Source: Girardia tigrina
Lineage: Eukaryota; Platyhelminthes; Tricladida; Dugesiidae
Assembly (NCBI GenBank): GCA_001938485.1
Contig: MQRK01246750.1
Location: 40,185 to 104,184, forward strand
Length of the DNA: 64,000 bases
Direction of reading: 5' to 3'
The stretch's first letter is position 1. Every line of letters starts with the position of its first letter. Below, piece after piece: positions 1-11,339 of the stretch. The notes beneath the pieces are model-generated. The model made no database searches. It saw only the letters and a program-made list of their open reading frames with translations, and was not told the origin of the DNA. A program made the position numbers and the translations under genes.

Positions 1-806
1 AATATAATTTATATTTCTTAATAAAAAATCAAATTTTCCATTTAATATTTAATCAAAAGAAAGAATATTTAATCAAACATGTTCATAAAAAGATTAATTA
101 ATAAATTTAATTTAAATTTTTTATTAAAATAAACAATTTTTTATTTATTGTTTAAATGAACTGGTTTTCATTAGACAATCTTCAATTTAGCGTTAATAGA
201 GATTTTACAATTTCAATTTAACGTTAATCTTTCAATCTTTTTTTCAATAAAACTTTCTTTCTGTTCTTCTATTGAGTAAAGAATAAAAATCCGTTTTTTA
301 ATTGTCAATTATAAAAGATTTTGAGTAGAGATTCTCCATATCCCTTTCAACTCACATAATCTATTAAAGAGTTTATGTTAGAAAGTGGAATTTTAAATCC
401 GGCTAATCTGGATAAAAATTAAAAGATAATAAAACATACAACATTCTTTATATATGGGGATTGGCAATGATATAATGATTCGAGGTAGTTATAATTCGAG
501 ATTGTTATGTCATATGTCAATCAAACTCACAAACACTCATAACACACCAAACATCATATTTTAAATTGTTGATTATGTAACTACACCTCACAATACTAAA
601 ATTTGAAATTTTTTTAAGTGAAAAATAAATTTTCCGTAAAGTAAAAATAAGTCGACTTAATGTGAGATTTCTTTGTAACTTGCTGCCGGTAGAAATATTT
701 GAAAATAAAATATATACGATAAGTTTTCAAATTTCAATTAAAAAATGATTTTTTAAAAAAAGCTTAGTTTTATAACAATTTATTAAAACAATTATAATGC
801 GTCATT
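1..806. other. AT-rich spacer
   Basis: No gene, long open frame with family resemblance, or RNA gene is visible. The sequence is low-complexity A/T with short homopolymers. It ends where the 32-bp minisatellite begins. Confidence 0.6.
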
Positions 807-1045
807 GTTTACAAGTCACTGTTGGATGATGATTCATCACTTGTGAGTCACTATTGTGTCATGATTCATCGCTTTTGAGTCACTGTTGTACGATGATTCA
901 TCGCTTACGAGTCCCTGTTGTACGATGATTCATTACTTACGAGACACTATCGGGTCATGATTTATCCCTTATGAGTCACTGGTGGATGAAAATTAATCGG
1001 TGGTGACTCATATTCTTATGATGAGTCACTGGTTAATGATTAGTT
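807..1045. repeat. 32-bp minisatellite, about 7 units
   Basis: GTCACT-type words recur at 815, 847, 879, 911, 943 and 975, exactly 32 bases apart, then less regularly at about 1005 and 1025. The unit reads roughly GTCACTGTTGTACGATGATT followed by CATCGCTTACGA. Units near the centre are the most alike and the right end has drifted. The array lies directly before the presumed 5' leader of the LINE fragment at 1203-2393, so it could be part of that element's 5' region or an independent satellite seed. Confidence 0.85.
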
Positions 1046-1202
1046 ATTTTTGATGATTCATAATCGGTGACCCTTATTCTACATGATTTCTATGGGGTAT
1101 AATATTTCTTGGGGTACAATATATTTCGGCTCCTTGTGGTGTATCCCGGAAACTAGAGTCACCTTCTATAGGCTAAATGAGAGATGAAGCTTACGGGACT
1201 AG

Positions 1203-2393
1203 CCATTCTGTTCGCGGATTAACTCGTGCGCTACTGAAACTCAAACAAGGAGTCTGGTAGGACTCGCAGTCAATAATCTCCAGACTGGTTCCGGCGACAC
1301 AGGGACCAACCTCGGAAAACTGAAAATCGGCACGTGGAATGTGCGTGGGCTCAACGACGAAAAGATTGTATCTATTATTGAAGCTCTGAGAAGAACAAAA
1401 ACAGAGGCGTGCATCCTAACCGAGACTCACTGTCGGGGAAATGAAACGACCGAATACAACGGCTGGAAAATACTCCACAGTGGCAGTATCACTGGGGCAC
1501 TAAGAGAAAGAGGAGTAGCTCTGATGATAAAATAAGATGATATGACGAAAATAACCTTCACACCAGTTAATGATCGAATTTTTGTTTGCAGGTACATACG
1601 GAAATCTATTACACTTATCGGAGTGTATGCCCCGATGGACTGTGGGTTTACACATGAGGAGAAAGAGGAATTCTACTAAGTATTGCGGGAAGTGATTACA
1701 AAAGAACAAAAAATCGCTAAGGATAATAAAATGGAACTGTTAGTTGGAGGCGACTTCAACTGTCGGCTCAAGTGATGCCATTAAAACAGCTCTGTAGTGG
1801 GTCCATGCGCAAGCGGAATCCGCACTTCAGAAAACGGAGAACTGCTTGTTGACATGGCAAAATCATGTGGTTTGCGCATGGAGAATACATTCTTCTGGAA
1901 ACAAATCAAGCAGAGAACGAGTTGGACTCACCCAGGAACAAAAAGAAGAGAATTGCTTGATATTTTTCTATCAGAGAAACACCGATGCAATAAAATGACA
2001 AACATCCGAAGTTACTCGAGCTTCGATTGTGGATCGGACCACGACTTAGTGGTTTTAACCGCGTTAGTTCGTGAGGAAAACAAACACCCAAAACGCTTGA
2101 GAAACGATAAGAACCCGCGCAAACAAAAGCTACCGGACAGGGAAGCAATTGTCAAGAAGAAAGAGGCGATAATAGAATCACTTCCGCATCTTACTGTTTT
2201 AGGCAGCACTACGTGGAACTCCCTTAATCATGCAATCAGAAGCGAGATACAAAGGCTGAGTAGAAAAAGGAAAAGAGTACCAATCAATCAGCGGTGGTTG
2301 GATGGGCACCTAGACGAACTTAAGATGATGATCAGAGAAAAATGGGCAAGACGTTCAGAATTCGTAAAAGACAGAAACGACACAACGTTTTGA
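1203..2393 (+). pseudogene. LINE endonuclease domain (5' half of ORF2), decayed
   Basis: This is the N-terminal APE-type endonuclease of a non-LTR retrotransposon, which nicks target DNA to prime reverse transcription. One frame, open from 1203, reads IGTWNVRG near 1326, then LTETH, then LLVGGDFNC near 1740, and SDHDLVV near 2034; these are the classic endonuclease blocks in the right order. Four in-frame stops interrupt it (about 1533, 1677, 1773 and 1782), with no clear frameshift. Reading ends at 2393 in a lysine/arginine-rich linker, and AT-rich unique sequence follows instead of reverse transcriptase. The region before it (about 1100-1300) is GC-richer than its surroundings and is probably the element's 5' leader. 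Keeping the 5' end and losing the 3' half is the reverse of usual LINE truncation. It may belong to the zinc-finger LINE family at 58-60 kb, but the domains do not overlap so this is inference. Confidence 0.85.
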
Positions 2394-3821
2394 GACTATT
2401 TTTAAAAATACAAAAGAATAATGATTCTACAATTTTAATATATATTTAAATATATCTTTAAGATCGTTGTTAGGTAAGTAACTCATCCGACGGATGTTAT
2501 CATTGATATCCGTTCACAAATTCTCATACGTGAATAATATTTAATATATTTGTTTATATTTTATATAAGTCAACATAATTATTAATAATAAATTTTCTTT
2601 TTCTACTTCATATATTAATATTTTCGTGTAATTATAGGGAAAATGTTGTTATACATGTTAAAAATGGAAGTTTGATGTGTAACATTGAAATTAATTAAAC
2701 TGGGATTTCTATTTTCTTTCTAATTGTGTTGCAGTAAAACAATAAATGTAAAGCAAAAGTTTCAGTTAAAAATAAGAAAAGAAACAAAAAATATTTAGAT
2801 TAGTTTTGTTTCTCAGGAAAACTTTATTTTATTCAAAATTATCAATTACTTCTTATTTTATTTTATTTATTTTTATATTTATATAGCTGCAATAATCAAT
2901 ATAAAATATATAATATTTCCATTAATAATATTATTTTAGTATACAATTTTATTTTTCTTAATGGCTTCAAAATTTATGATAAATTTGAAAATAATAATAA
3001 TACCGGATGTTGTGAAAGTCTTTAAAATAGACTTGGACACTAGATTTAAGGAACTTAAGCTGATATTTAAAAACTTATTTATATTTCTTTTAGAGATTAT
3101 AATTATTGAAATTCTTTTTAAATTAATTTTTGATATTTAGAAATCTGTTTGTAAGCGCATGGAAGCAAAATATACTGAGATTGCCACATCGCTTCACGAG
3201 GGCCACCTTGACGAGGAAATTCCGTTGAGGTCTGGAATAATCTGCACGGAGCAGCAGTAGTAAAAACCTGTTACGCATTCAAGAAACGTCTGGATGATGA
3301 GTAAGTGATGAGTAACTTTCGAGAAGTAGAATGCTTTTTAGGTTACCTATGAAGCTCAGGTTTCTAGCATCTTTTGGTGATATATAGAAATCTGAGCTTA
3401 ATACTAGTGAGGATTTTGATGTCTTTTAAATTTTTGAATTAAAAGATAAAAAACATTTTAAATTAATATTAAATTATAAAAGTAAAAAATAGAAACTGAT
3501 TGTAAAATAAGGAAAGACGATAAAATGTGGTACAAGGTTAAATATTAATAATATTTTAAAAAAATGTTCTAAAGAAAATTTTAAATAATGTAACTTGTAA
3601 TGAAATAGATTTAAAAATCGAATTAAATTTAAAATAATAAAATTAATAAAAAAATAGATTTAAAAATGAATTAAATATTAGATCCGAAAAATAGTTTAAC
3701 AGAATTTATTTAACTTTAAAAGTAATTACAAAATGAAAAACAATTAAATTAGTTTATAAATATTAAATTTTAATGAAGTTTAATAAAATGATTATTCCAA
3801 AGAAAATATAAAATATTTAAA

Positions 3822-3866
<45 letters not shown>

Positions 3867-3985
3867 TACAAAATTAATATAAAATATTTGAAAATAGTTT
3901 ATGTTTATAATAGTTTTAAATTAAAAAATTAAATACAATAAAAAAAATTTCAAAAATAATAAATTAAGAAATTAACAATTATTTT
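2394..3985. other. AT-rich spacer with (TA)n tract
   Basis: Mostly low-complexity A/T. A (TA)n microsatellite lies at about 3826-3861. A less AT-rich patch at about 3140-3400 contains short coding-like reading but no motif that I recognise; it may be a crumb of an old repeat. Confidence 0.5.
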
Positions 3986-3989
3986 GATA

Positions 3990-4256
3990 TTATTGGTTTT
4001 TGCAAGAAAAATTAAAGCGTTTCAAAAATTTCTTTTTCTGAATTTTCATCACAACACATCCACGAACAAAATAATACTCATCAACAGAAACTGTTTGGCT
4101 TTGCAGAAGATAATCCACAAAATCGATTTCCAGTGAAGTCCACCAAACTAATAATATAATCTTTTTATGGTGAATATCTTTACGGGTTTCTGGAGCTTTT
4201 TCGTTTAAGGTCTTGATCTTGTTAATTGTCTTTGGGGAAAACTTTAATTTAATCAA
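3990..4256 (-). pseudogene. Possible mariner transposase crumb
   Basis: An 88-codon open frame contains HHKKIILLVWW followed by a region resembling the ELLPxxQTVxxDxY segment of mariner transposases, which lies between the first and second catalytic aspartates. No catalytic aspartate blocks, terminal repeats or TA duplication were found around it. The resemblance is short, and a chance match in AT-rich sequence is possible. Confidence 0.3.
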
Positions 4257-5148
4257 TGAAAGTATCCCTGGCCATACAAAGAAGTGAATAATTTCAGATG
4301 GTTAATAGTGTTAGTTTGTTGTTCTTGCTCATTAAGTTTGGTGGAGAGTTGTCAGGTTTTACCTTGAAACCAATAGCATGGACTCATTTTTTGAGGATTT
4401 CTTCACATTAAGCACTTTGATTTTCATCCAAACACATCCAAAAACACTCAACGATACCTTGAGCATGATGTATCTTCAAGGATTTAATTTCCAGATTTAA
4501 AAAAAACAAAATCAAACATGTAGAACTTGATCTGGTACAGAGTCATTAATAAAAGCATTTTGTATTTTTCTTGAAGTTTAGATACTTTTTTAAAACATTT
4601 TTAATTCATCAAGCAAAACGAATGAATTCGACGTGAAAAATAATCAATAATGAATTTATATTACAATTTAAACCTTTTTTTCATTAACCTCCTTACACAT
4701 TTAAATAAGCGTAACTCGTCATTGAAGAATATTCCCTAACGCAACAAGACGAGTCACGCTCGTCTATATAGAAAATCCACAGAACGAACGTGTCTTGTTT
4801 CTTTGTACTTATTTAGGTAACTAGTAAGACAGGATGGGTAATAGATCTTTATGGTCTGTATAGATCTTCTCTCCATACATCACGACTACGTTAATCCAAG
4901 GTTCTTTGCGTATGTATTGTATATGAGGGTTTTATACCGAATTATTATCAAAACAGATCAGGACTAATATTACTATCATGTTTCCAACAAAGAAAACGTG
5001 ACGATTTGCCTACTTAGTGAAAAAAACCCCAAGGTAAAGCGGTTTAAATAAGAAAAACTAAAGTTTTCAAAAACTATATAAAGTTACTTTGATTTCCCAA
5101 TTTAATATAAAGAAAGTAATATTTTTTTTAATGGTGAAACAAAAAAAA
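4257..5148. other. Spacer, nothing recognised
   Basis: Moderately AT-rich, no open frame with family resemblance. A slightly GC-richer patch at about 4720-5000 has no motif I can name. Confidence 0.5.
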
Positions 5149-6384
5149 CTTGTACAAATATGAAAGTTCGTTTCACTTTGTCTATTTTTATTCCATTAAT
5201 AAACTTTTTTCTAATACATTTGTTTGTATCTATAATGTAAAGTGCTTTGAGTGCTATCTAATACTTTTTGAATTTTTAAAAAAATTAGCATATAAAATTT
5301 TATTGTAATTTTACAAATGATCAACAAAAGAGCATTTGCGGAAAGTTCTTTTATTCATGTTTAACTTGAAGAAAAGCGCCATCGATTACTGAAGTATATG
5401 ATGAAGATACAACCACTACAAGAGCCTGTCAGAAATGGTTTAAGAGGTTCAGAGAAGGCGATTTTGATCTGAACAACAAACACCGCGGTGGACCACAAAA
5501 GCAGTTTGAAGACAATGAACTGCAAGCCTTACTTAATAAAGGTGATGCCCAAATGCAACAACAATTAACTGATGCGTTAGATGTGACTCAGCAAATAATT
5601 TCAAATCACTTGCATGACAAGGGCAAAGTTCAAAAAGAAGGACGATAAGTGCCGCATGAATTCACTAAACGCCTGCAGGAAAATCGAAGAACAGCGAGCG
5701 AACATTAACTTTATCGGTAGCAACGCAAGTCATTCATGCATCGAATTATCACTGGAAATAAAACTTTCATTTATTTCGATAATCAAAAACGAAAGAGATT
5801 ATGGACAAACCCATGAGAGGCACCAAAATTGACTCCCAAGCATAACATACATTGAAGGCAGGTGCTGCTCTACATATGGTGGGATCAGAAGGGTATTTTG
5901 TTTCATGAACTTCTGAGACCTGATGAAACTGTTACGGTGGTTCGTTATGGAGATAAGTTGCCACCAAATGATAGGAATGGACCACAAGACAAGTGTGTCC
6001 GATATTACTTCACGACAATGCGAGACCTCATGTTGCAAAACCGGTCAAAAATACAATAAGAGAACTGAACTGGGAAGTCTTACCCCACCCGCCATACTCT
6101 CTCCTGACATTGATCCATTGGATTATCACTTATTTCGATCAATAGCACTCGGATTGGCGGAACAGAAGTTCACAAAGCACGAAGAAGTGGAAAATGGCTC
6201 GATATGTGGATTGCGTCAAAACAACCGAAATTCTTTTTTGATGGAATCCATAAATTACCAATCAATTGGAATAATGTTGTTAATAATGGTTGTTATTGTT
6301 AATGAAAGTTTAATTAAATGTTTTCTTGGAATTTTAATTTTTTAAATCGTAAAAAAAACTAACTTTCCTATTTGTACACCTATA
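5149..6384 (+). mobile_element. Decayed mariner element, about 1.24 kb
   Basis: The left end reads TTGTACAAATATGAAAGTT from about 5151, and the right end is its inverted match (AACTTTCCTATTTGTACACC, 6361-6380). A TA follows the right end. The length fits a full mariner (about 1.3 kb). The transposase inside is plus strand and badly decayed. The left TA is not clear. Confidence 0.8.
5385..6240 (+). pseudogene. Mariner transposase, dead
   Basis: Cut-and-paste transposase relic of the D34D mariner type. Pieces in several frames occur in the family order: TTTRACQKWFKRFREGDFDL (helix-turn-helix side, about 5410-5470); the VPHEF linker (about 5650); ITGNKTFIYFDN where the family has GDEKW, so the first catalytic aspartate is replaced; [25 protein letters not shown] with the second aspartate; and [16 protein letters not shown] with the third. 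At least three frame changes and several in-frame stops are needed to follow it. The right end still reaches the mariner C-terminal region. Clearly inactive and older than the copies at 18.8 and 28.6 kb. Confidence 0.85.
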
Positions 6385-6884
6385 ATTTCTTTTTGTTAAT
6401 TTAATAAATGAAAATAAAATAATATTATCATTATTATATTTTTTCTAAAATTTATTTTTATATTTATTTTAAATTATATTATTATTTTAATTATTAAATA
6501 ATTTTCGTTCTTTTGTAAATGTAACGTTTTAAGACAATATTTCAAACCAATTAATTATTTTATTTTATTTTTTGAAAAATTTCTTGTTTTATCTTACAAA
6601 AACTTCAATTCGAAAGCATTAAAACAATGTTAACGTAATCTGATATCGTGAGTTCTTGATGATTGAAAAATATTAATACAATCAAATTATTCACCAATGA
6701 ATAAAAGCTTTAAGCTTAATTAAAAACCCATTAGAATAATCAGTCATTTCATTATCTTTTTCTTGTTTTAACCGTAACAAGATTTTTAATTACAGTAGTT
6801 GAATCGCATGATCCAATAGGAAAATGACAGTATTATTGCTATTTCTTGTTTGAATTATATGAAATTTTGTTTAAATAAAATTAT
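6385..6884. other. AT-rich spacer
   Basis: Low-complexity A/T; no gene or repeat boundary recognised. Confidence 0.5.
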
Positions 6885-7610
6885 GTCAAATTTAAGGGAT
6901 TTTCATTATCTTTGTTTTACTGGAAAATTGTCAAATTTTGTTTTAATTGATTACTTTTGAAGATTTATTTATTTATATGTCCATCTTTATATTATGAGCG
7001 AAAATGATAACATTTTTCTATTACTTTTCTTGTTTAATTTTTATTATTTATCTTTCTTTTATTTGAAAATTATCAAATTTTGATTTAATAATTTTATATT
7101 TATTATATCTTTATATATTTATTATATATTTATATTATATATTATTATATATTAATATTATTTTTATATTATTATATTTTATATATTTATATTTATATAT
7201 TATTTATATATTATATATTATATATATTTATTATATATTTATATATAATATATTTATATAAACATATTAATAAATAAAAATAAATTTTCGAAAATTTTTT
7301 ATCTTACTATTCATTTCTAATTTTTACTTTTTATCTTTCTTTTACTAGAAAATTGTCGAATATGTTATAATTGATTTCTTTTGAAGATTTTTTTTCATAT
7401 ATTTATATATTATATATATTTTATATATTTATATATTTTATTAAATTAATAAAACAATAAAAAATATTTTCGGAAAAAAATTTATTACTTTTCTTGTCTA
7501 ATTTTTATTTTTTATCTTTCTTTTACTGGAAAATTTTCAAATTTTGTTTTTATTGATTAATTTAGAAGATTTATTTATTTATATTTCCATCTTTATTTTA
7601 TTAATGTTAC
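6885..7610. repeat. Irregular AT-rich repeat block, four related units
   Basis: Four related segments, each with a word like TATCTTTCTTTTACTGGAAA followed by ATTGTCAAATTTTG, start near 6900, 7043, 7325 and 7507. Three of them are followed by a GAAGATTTATTT-like word. The spacers between them are simple TTATATAT sequence, longest at 7100-7262. This looks like an old duplicated block invaded by expanding AT simple sequence. Confidence 0.7.
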
Positions 7611-7784
7611 TCGTGTTAGGAACATCTCCTATGTTATCGATATTAAAAGACAAAATCAATATTTAAGTTTTTATTAATCCAAAAAAATGTATTTTTGTTT
7701 AAACAAATTTAATCGAAATTAAATTCGTTTATTTTTTTTTGAATTTTGAGAAACTGTTTGTTTCATAAATCCCATATCGATATA

Positions 7785-9104
7785 ACGGATATTGCCAAAT
7801 AGTATCACTGATACTATTTAAATAGCATCCCTAAAATTTTTTTAAGTTGGTGATACTATTTGGTGCTTTCAATTCCTTCGATGGGGGTTTTGGATTACCA
7901 TTTTTGGTATAAACATAATCAGGGTTCTTTCATTCATTAATACGAAAATATATCAAATCTTTCAAGGAACGAAAAATTCCTATATCTCCTGCTTGTAGAT
8001 AAGGTGTGGGATCACGATCATTTCAAAATTTCTCTTAATACAATGTTCTTTTACTTGTAGACCTAAATGAACACGAATCCCAAATAATACACTTACTGTT
8101 CCTTAAATCAATCAAAGGAAACATATGGTCGATCCACTTTATTATTAATTCTTGGTTAACGCAGGATTTTGATTGAGTAGTATGAAAGATACGATTTTGT
8201 TTACAAAAGGACTTCCATCCTTTCCTTTATGGATTACCAAAGGCATTGCCTTCCTACCATCGGCCCAAATACAGTGCTGTTACTCTCATTGAATTAAAAC
8301 CAGTTGATTTCATTACTACAAGGCGTGCTCCGAGTAAATCCACAGTATTTGTTCTGGTATCCTCGAAAAATACTTTCATCTATCATTAAAGTCTTTTTAA
8401 TATTTAAATAAGGAAGACGATTTTTTAAATATTTCATATAATTAACAGCACGTAAATTTATGTCAGAGTCTGATAATGTTGTTAAATAGGTAGTTCACCT
8501 AAGTGTAAAGCCATTTCTCTTCACAAACCATGTTATCAAAGTTCCAGTAGCCTTTATTTTAATATTAAACTCATTACTCAATGCTACTGCCCTATCAGAA
8601 ATATACTTCCGATTAACTTTCATTTTTCGTATTCTAAGATCTATTACCTCATCGCAAATAATTTGTTCTATAGTTCCCAAACTGGTTTTCTTTCCTGCTC
8701 CCAACGCTCGTTTCATTGATGGTTTATGATTAGCAAGTTTGTCTTTGTTTCTAAACCCCTGTTGAAACATAGAATGATCATTTTTAACTTCAAAATGCTG
8801 TTTTGCAGCATAACACGTTTCGCCGTGTAACATAAACTCGATTACTTCATTTTTGAAAGCGATTGTAAACGATCGTTTGGCCATAAGAATTTTTTAAATG
8901 GAATATTTATTAATATTAAAACAATTTAATTAAATGATTTTAAAAATTAATGATTTTTTTTCAAGTGATTTTTAAAAACTTAAATAGTGATACTAATAGA
9001 GTCGTGATACTATTTAAATAGTATCACTAAAAATTTTTTAAATTGGTGATATTATTTGGGTCGTGATACTATATGGGTTGGTGATACTAATTGGCGATAT
9101 CCGT
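7785..9104 (-). mobile_element. Tigger/pogo-like DNA transposon, 1.32 kb
   Basis: Inverted ends ACGGATATTGCCAAATAGTA (from 7785) and the mirrored TAGTATCACC...GGCGATATCCGT (to 9104) are flanked by TA on both sides (7783-7784 and 9105-9106), the duplication made by Tc1/mariner/pogo elements. Inside each end are several subterminal copies of GTGATACTATT (about 7804, 7851, 8986, 9004, 9043, 9063 and 9079), likely transposase binding sites. A minus-strand Tigger-type transposase relic fills the interior. At 1.32 kb it is shorter than most intact Tigger elements, so internal deletion is likely. Confidence 0.85.
7880..8884 (-). pseudogene. Tigger/CENP-B-like transposase, decayed
   Basis: The first 129 codons (8884 to 8495) are open. 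They start MAKRSFTIAFKNEVIEF, resembling the N-terminal helix-turn-helix, and continue with KRALGAGKKTSLGTIEQIIC and a WFVKRNGFTLR block typical of the CENP-B/Tigger DNA-binding region. The rest, read over several frames, keeps pieces of the DDE_1 domain: LMIDESIF (first acidic position), an IIWDS piece (second), and QAGDIGIFRSLK, which matches the LQPLDVxxFKxLK block of Tigger transposases. At least two frameshifts and some stops make it non-functional. The start was chosen at the first methionine after the AT-rich subterminal region. Confidence 0.75.
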
Positions 9105-9878
9105 TAATAAAAATAGAAATAGTATTGATAATTTATTTTACTTTTTTTTAATTTCCCACGAATAAATAATTACATTTTCTTTTAATAAACTTCTGAAATT
9201 TTATCATGCTTGACAAAAACTTTATTTTACTCCTGTATTATTTTCTAAAATTCTACTTTTAATTCTACTATTATTTCAAAAAAAATTTAAATATTTTCTA
9301 AAAATTCCTAACATTAAATAAAAACAATAATTTAAATTTTCGGATTTTTTTTTCTTTTTTTTTACTTTTTATTCTTTTCTAAACAAAATAAGACGAAAAA
9401 TCACGTTTAAAAATTGTACAAAAATAGATAATTTTTCTTTTTTGTATCTTTTTGTTTGGAAGTAATACATCCAAAACGTCTTTTACTCACGTATAAAAGA
9501 AAGATTGAGGAAAATATTTTTTGTTTTTGAAACGGAGGGAAAAAACAATGCCCAATTTCAAAATGAATATCCGATAAATTATTGTTGATAAAAGACCCCA
9601 GTGATAAAATAGACATTCATTGCTCTATGAATAGATTTGTTATAGCAATTAATGGAAGATTTCCATTTATCGCTCCAGTAGTTGCTAATGTGGTTGTGAC
9701 AATTCAATTTTTCTTTTTCAAAATAGACTTGAAAGAAATTGAAAACCAATTTTGGGGAAAAAAATTTTTGTAGATATCGAAACATGGAATTATTATTATC
9801 ATTATTATTACTTTCAACTACAGATTTGCATTTTACTGATGTTTTTTGTACCTTATTTTTTTCTTAAATAAGATTTAC
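9105..9878. other. AT-rich spacer
   Basis: No recognised gene. Overlapping short frames at about 9407-9785 on both strands have no family resemblance and look like chance openings. Confidence 0.5.
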
Positions 9879-9971
9879 CTTTTTTCGACTTCTTAAATTA
9901 ACAAAAACTCCATCGATGGAAATCTTGAAGTAGACTCTTTCTTTTTTCACTGCTTTGGCTTTGAATTCGAA
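9879..9971 (-). CDS. Exon-like stretch, possible PTB-domain piece
   Basis: On the minus strand, 93 bp read without stops as 31 residues containing KKERVYFKISIDGVFV. A polypyrimidine-like run ending in AG precedes it (9972-9973) and a GTAAAT donor follows directly (9873-9878), so it has the shape of a phase-0 internal exon. The pattern of a basic run, a beta strand and ISxDGV resembles the second strand region of phosphotyrosine-binding domains (Numb/Dab/CED-6 type). That is inference from one short segment; no neighbouring exon was recognised. It is one of few candidates for a host coding exon here and could also be chance. Confidence 0.3.
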
Positions 9972-10367
9972 CTAGAAAATATAAAAACATTTTTGTTAAT
10001 ATTTATTATATATTTTTTTGATTTTTATTTATTTTATTGTCTTTTTAGAAGAAGAAAAGAATAAGTTACGAATTTTTAAGAGTTTTTATTGCTGATACAA
10101 AATCGTATTTTCCTGTTTCTTTTTTATTTGTAAGAGGATATAGTTTTAAAAAATATCTTTTTCTGATTTAATTTACCATCAGAAAACAACATTTAATGAT
10201 GCCCTTTAGAATTATATCTGACAATTATAAAGCCAGTATTTTTCTGTCTTATTTTTATACGAAATTAATTACTAATTTCAGACAGGAAAATGTTTGGTTG
10301 TTTTGTAATGCTCTGAAAACTTTTTTTAATAATAAAGTTTACTTGAATAAATTTTGGAGTTATAATA

Positions 10368-10501
10368 ATTTTAATTACCTTTCTGTATTAATACTTAATT
10401 TTTACTCTTTAACAACCATCGGATTTTAAGACAATAATTTTTAAAATCCGATGGTTGTTAAAGAGTAAAAATTAAGTATTAATACAGAAAGGTAATTAAA
10501 A
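10368..10501. repeat. Near-perfect hairpin, arms about 58 bp
   Basis: Bases 10370-10428 and 10442-10501 are inverted copies of each other with almost no mismatch (arm words include AACAACCATCGGATTTTA) around a loop of about 13 bases. The left arm lies inside a short plus-strand open frame that has no family resemblance, so the frame is not called as a gene. Either a foldback MITE or a local inverted duplication. Confidence 0.9.
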
Positions 10502-10630
10502 ATTTAGTTATCATTCTAAATTTCTTTAAGTTTAAGTTTAAGAGTGGTAATCAATAAATAATCACTAAATATTTACTGTTATGTATTGATAAAACATAAT
10601 TTACCGAAGATTTATCATTTTTATTAATAT

Positions 10631-11322
10631 TGTTAAGAGATAAGATGCTTTTCTAAGATATATTAATAACACAATAATAAACTAATCATTCAATTGACAT
10701 ATCTCATATTCAAGCACACCTCGATCCGGTTGCATAACTGGATTAGGGAGATTTGCTGGGTTAGCACCACATGATTGACACCGCACACTATTACATGCAT
10801 ACATTATATCATCAAACTCTCAATCCTGTTACTCAATTTCATATTTCATAATCACGCATACTTTTCACATACATCTAATAATGATAATAATATGTTTATA
10901 ATAATAATCTCAATAATAATTGTTAGGAATTAAAAATGTAAGGAAAATTTTTGAAAGAAAGTTATATTAAATATGTACATATTAAAATTTTTATATAATT
11001 AAATATGTAACATTCGAAAAAAGAAAGTTATATTAAATATGTACAAATTAAAATTTTTATATACTTAAATATGTAACATTCGAAAAAATAAAATTACTAN
11101 NNNNNNNNNNNNNNNNNNNNNNNNNNNNNNNNNNNNNNNNNNNNNNNNNNNNNNNNNNNNNNNNNTCTCAAAAAAAAATAAATTTGTTTAAATATTAGAT
11201 TTAAACATTTTTTTGTGGTATAATAAAAGTTTTAATGTCTGATATTAATAATTCTGACGAGTTTCCAAGAACCTCTAATAATAATTAACAATCATAATAA
11301 TAATAATTAATACATCTTTACA
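10631..11322 (-). repeat. 3' LTR of the Ty3/Gypsy element with an insertion
   Basis: Matches the other LTR except for about 350 extra bases (about 10930-11285). The extra part holds two tandem copies of a 66-bp unit (from 10957 and 11023) followed by the gap at 11100-11165. Confidence 0.9.
11100..11165. other. Assembly gap, 66 N
   Basis: Lies just after two copies of a 66-bp tandem unit inside the LTR insertion, so the hidden sequence may be further units. Confidence 0.9.
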
Positions 11323-11339
11323 TCCCCCCCTTTTAAAAT

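Noticed and set aside
9407-9785. Overlapping frames on both strands
   Set aside because: No family resemblance, no splice context, and overlapping frames of similar size on both strands are expected by chance in A/T-rich DNA.
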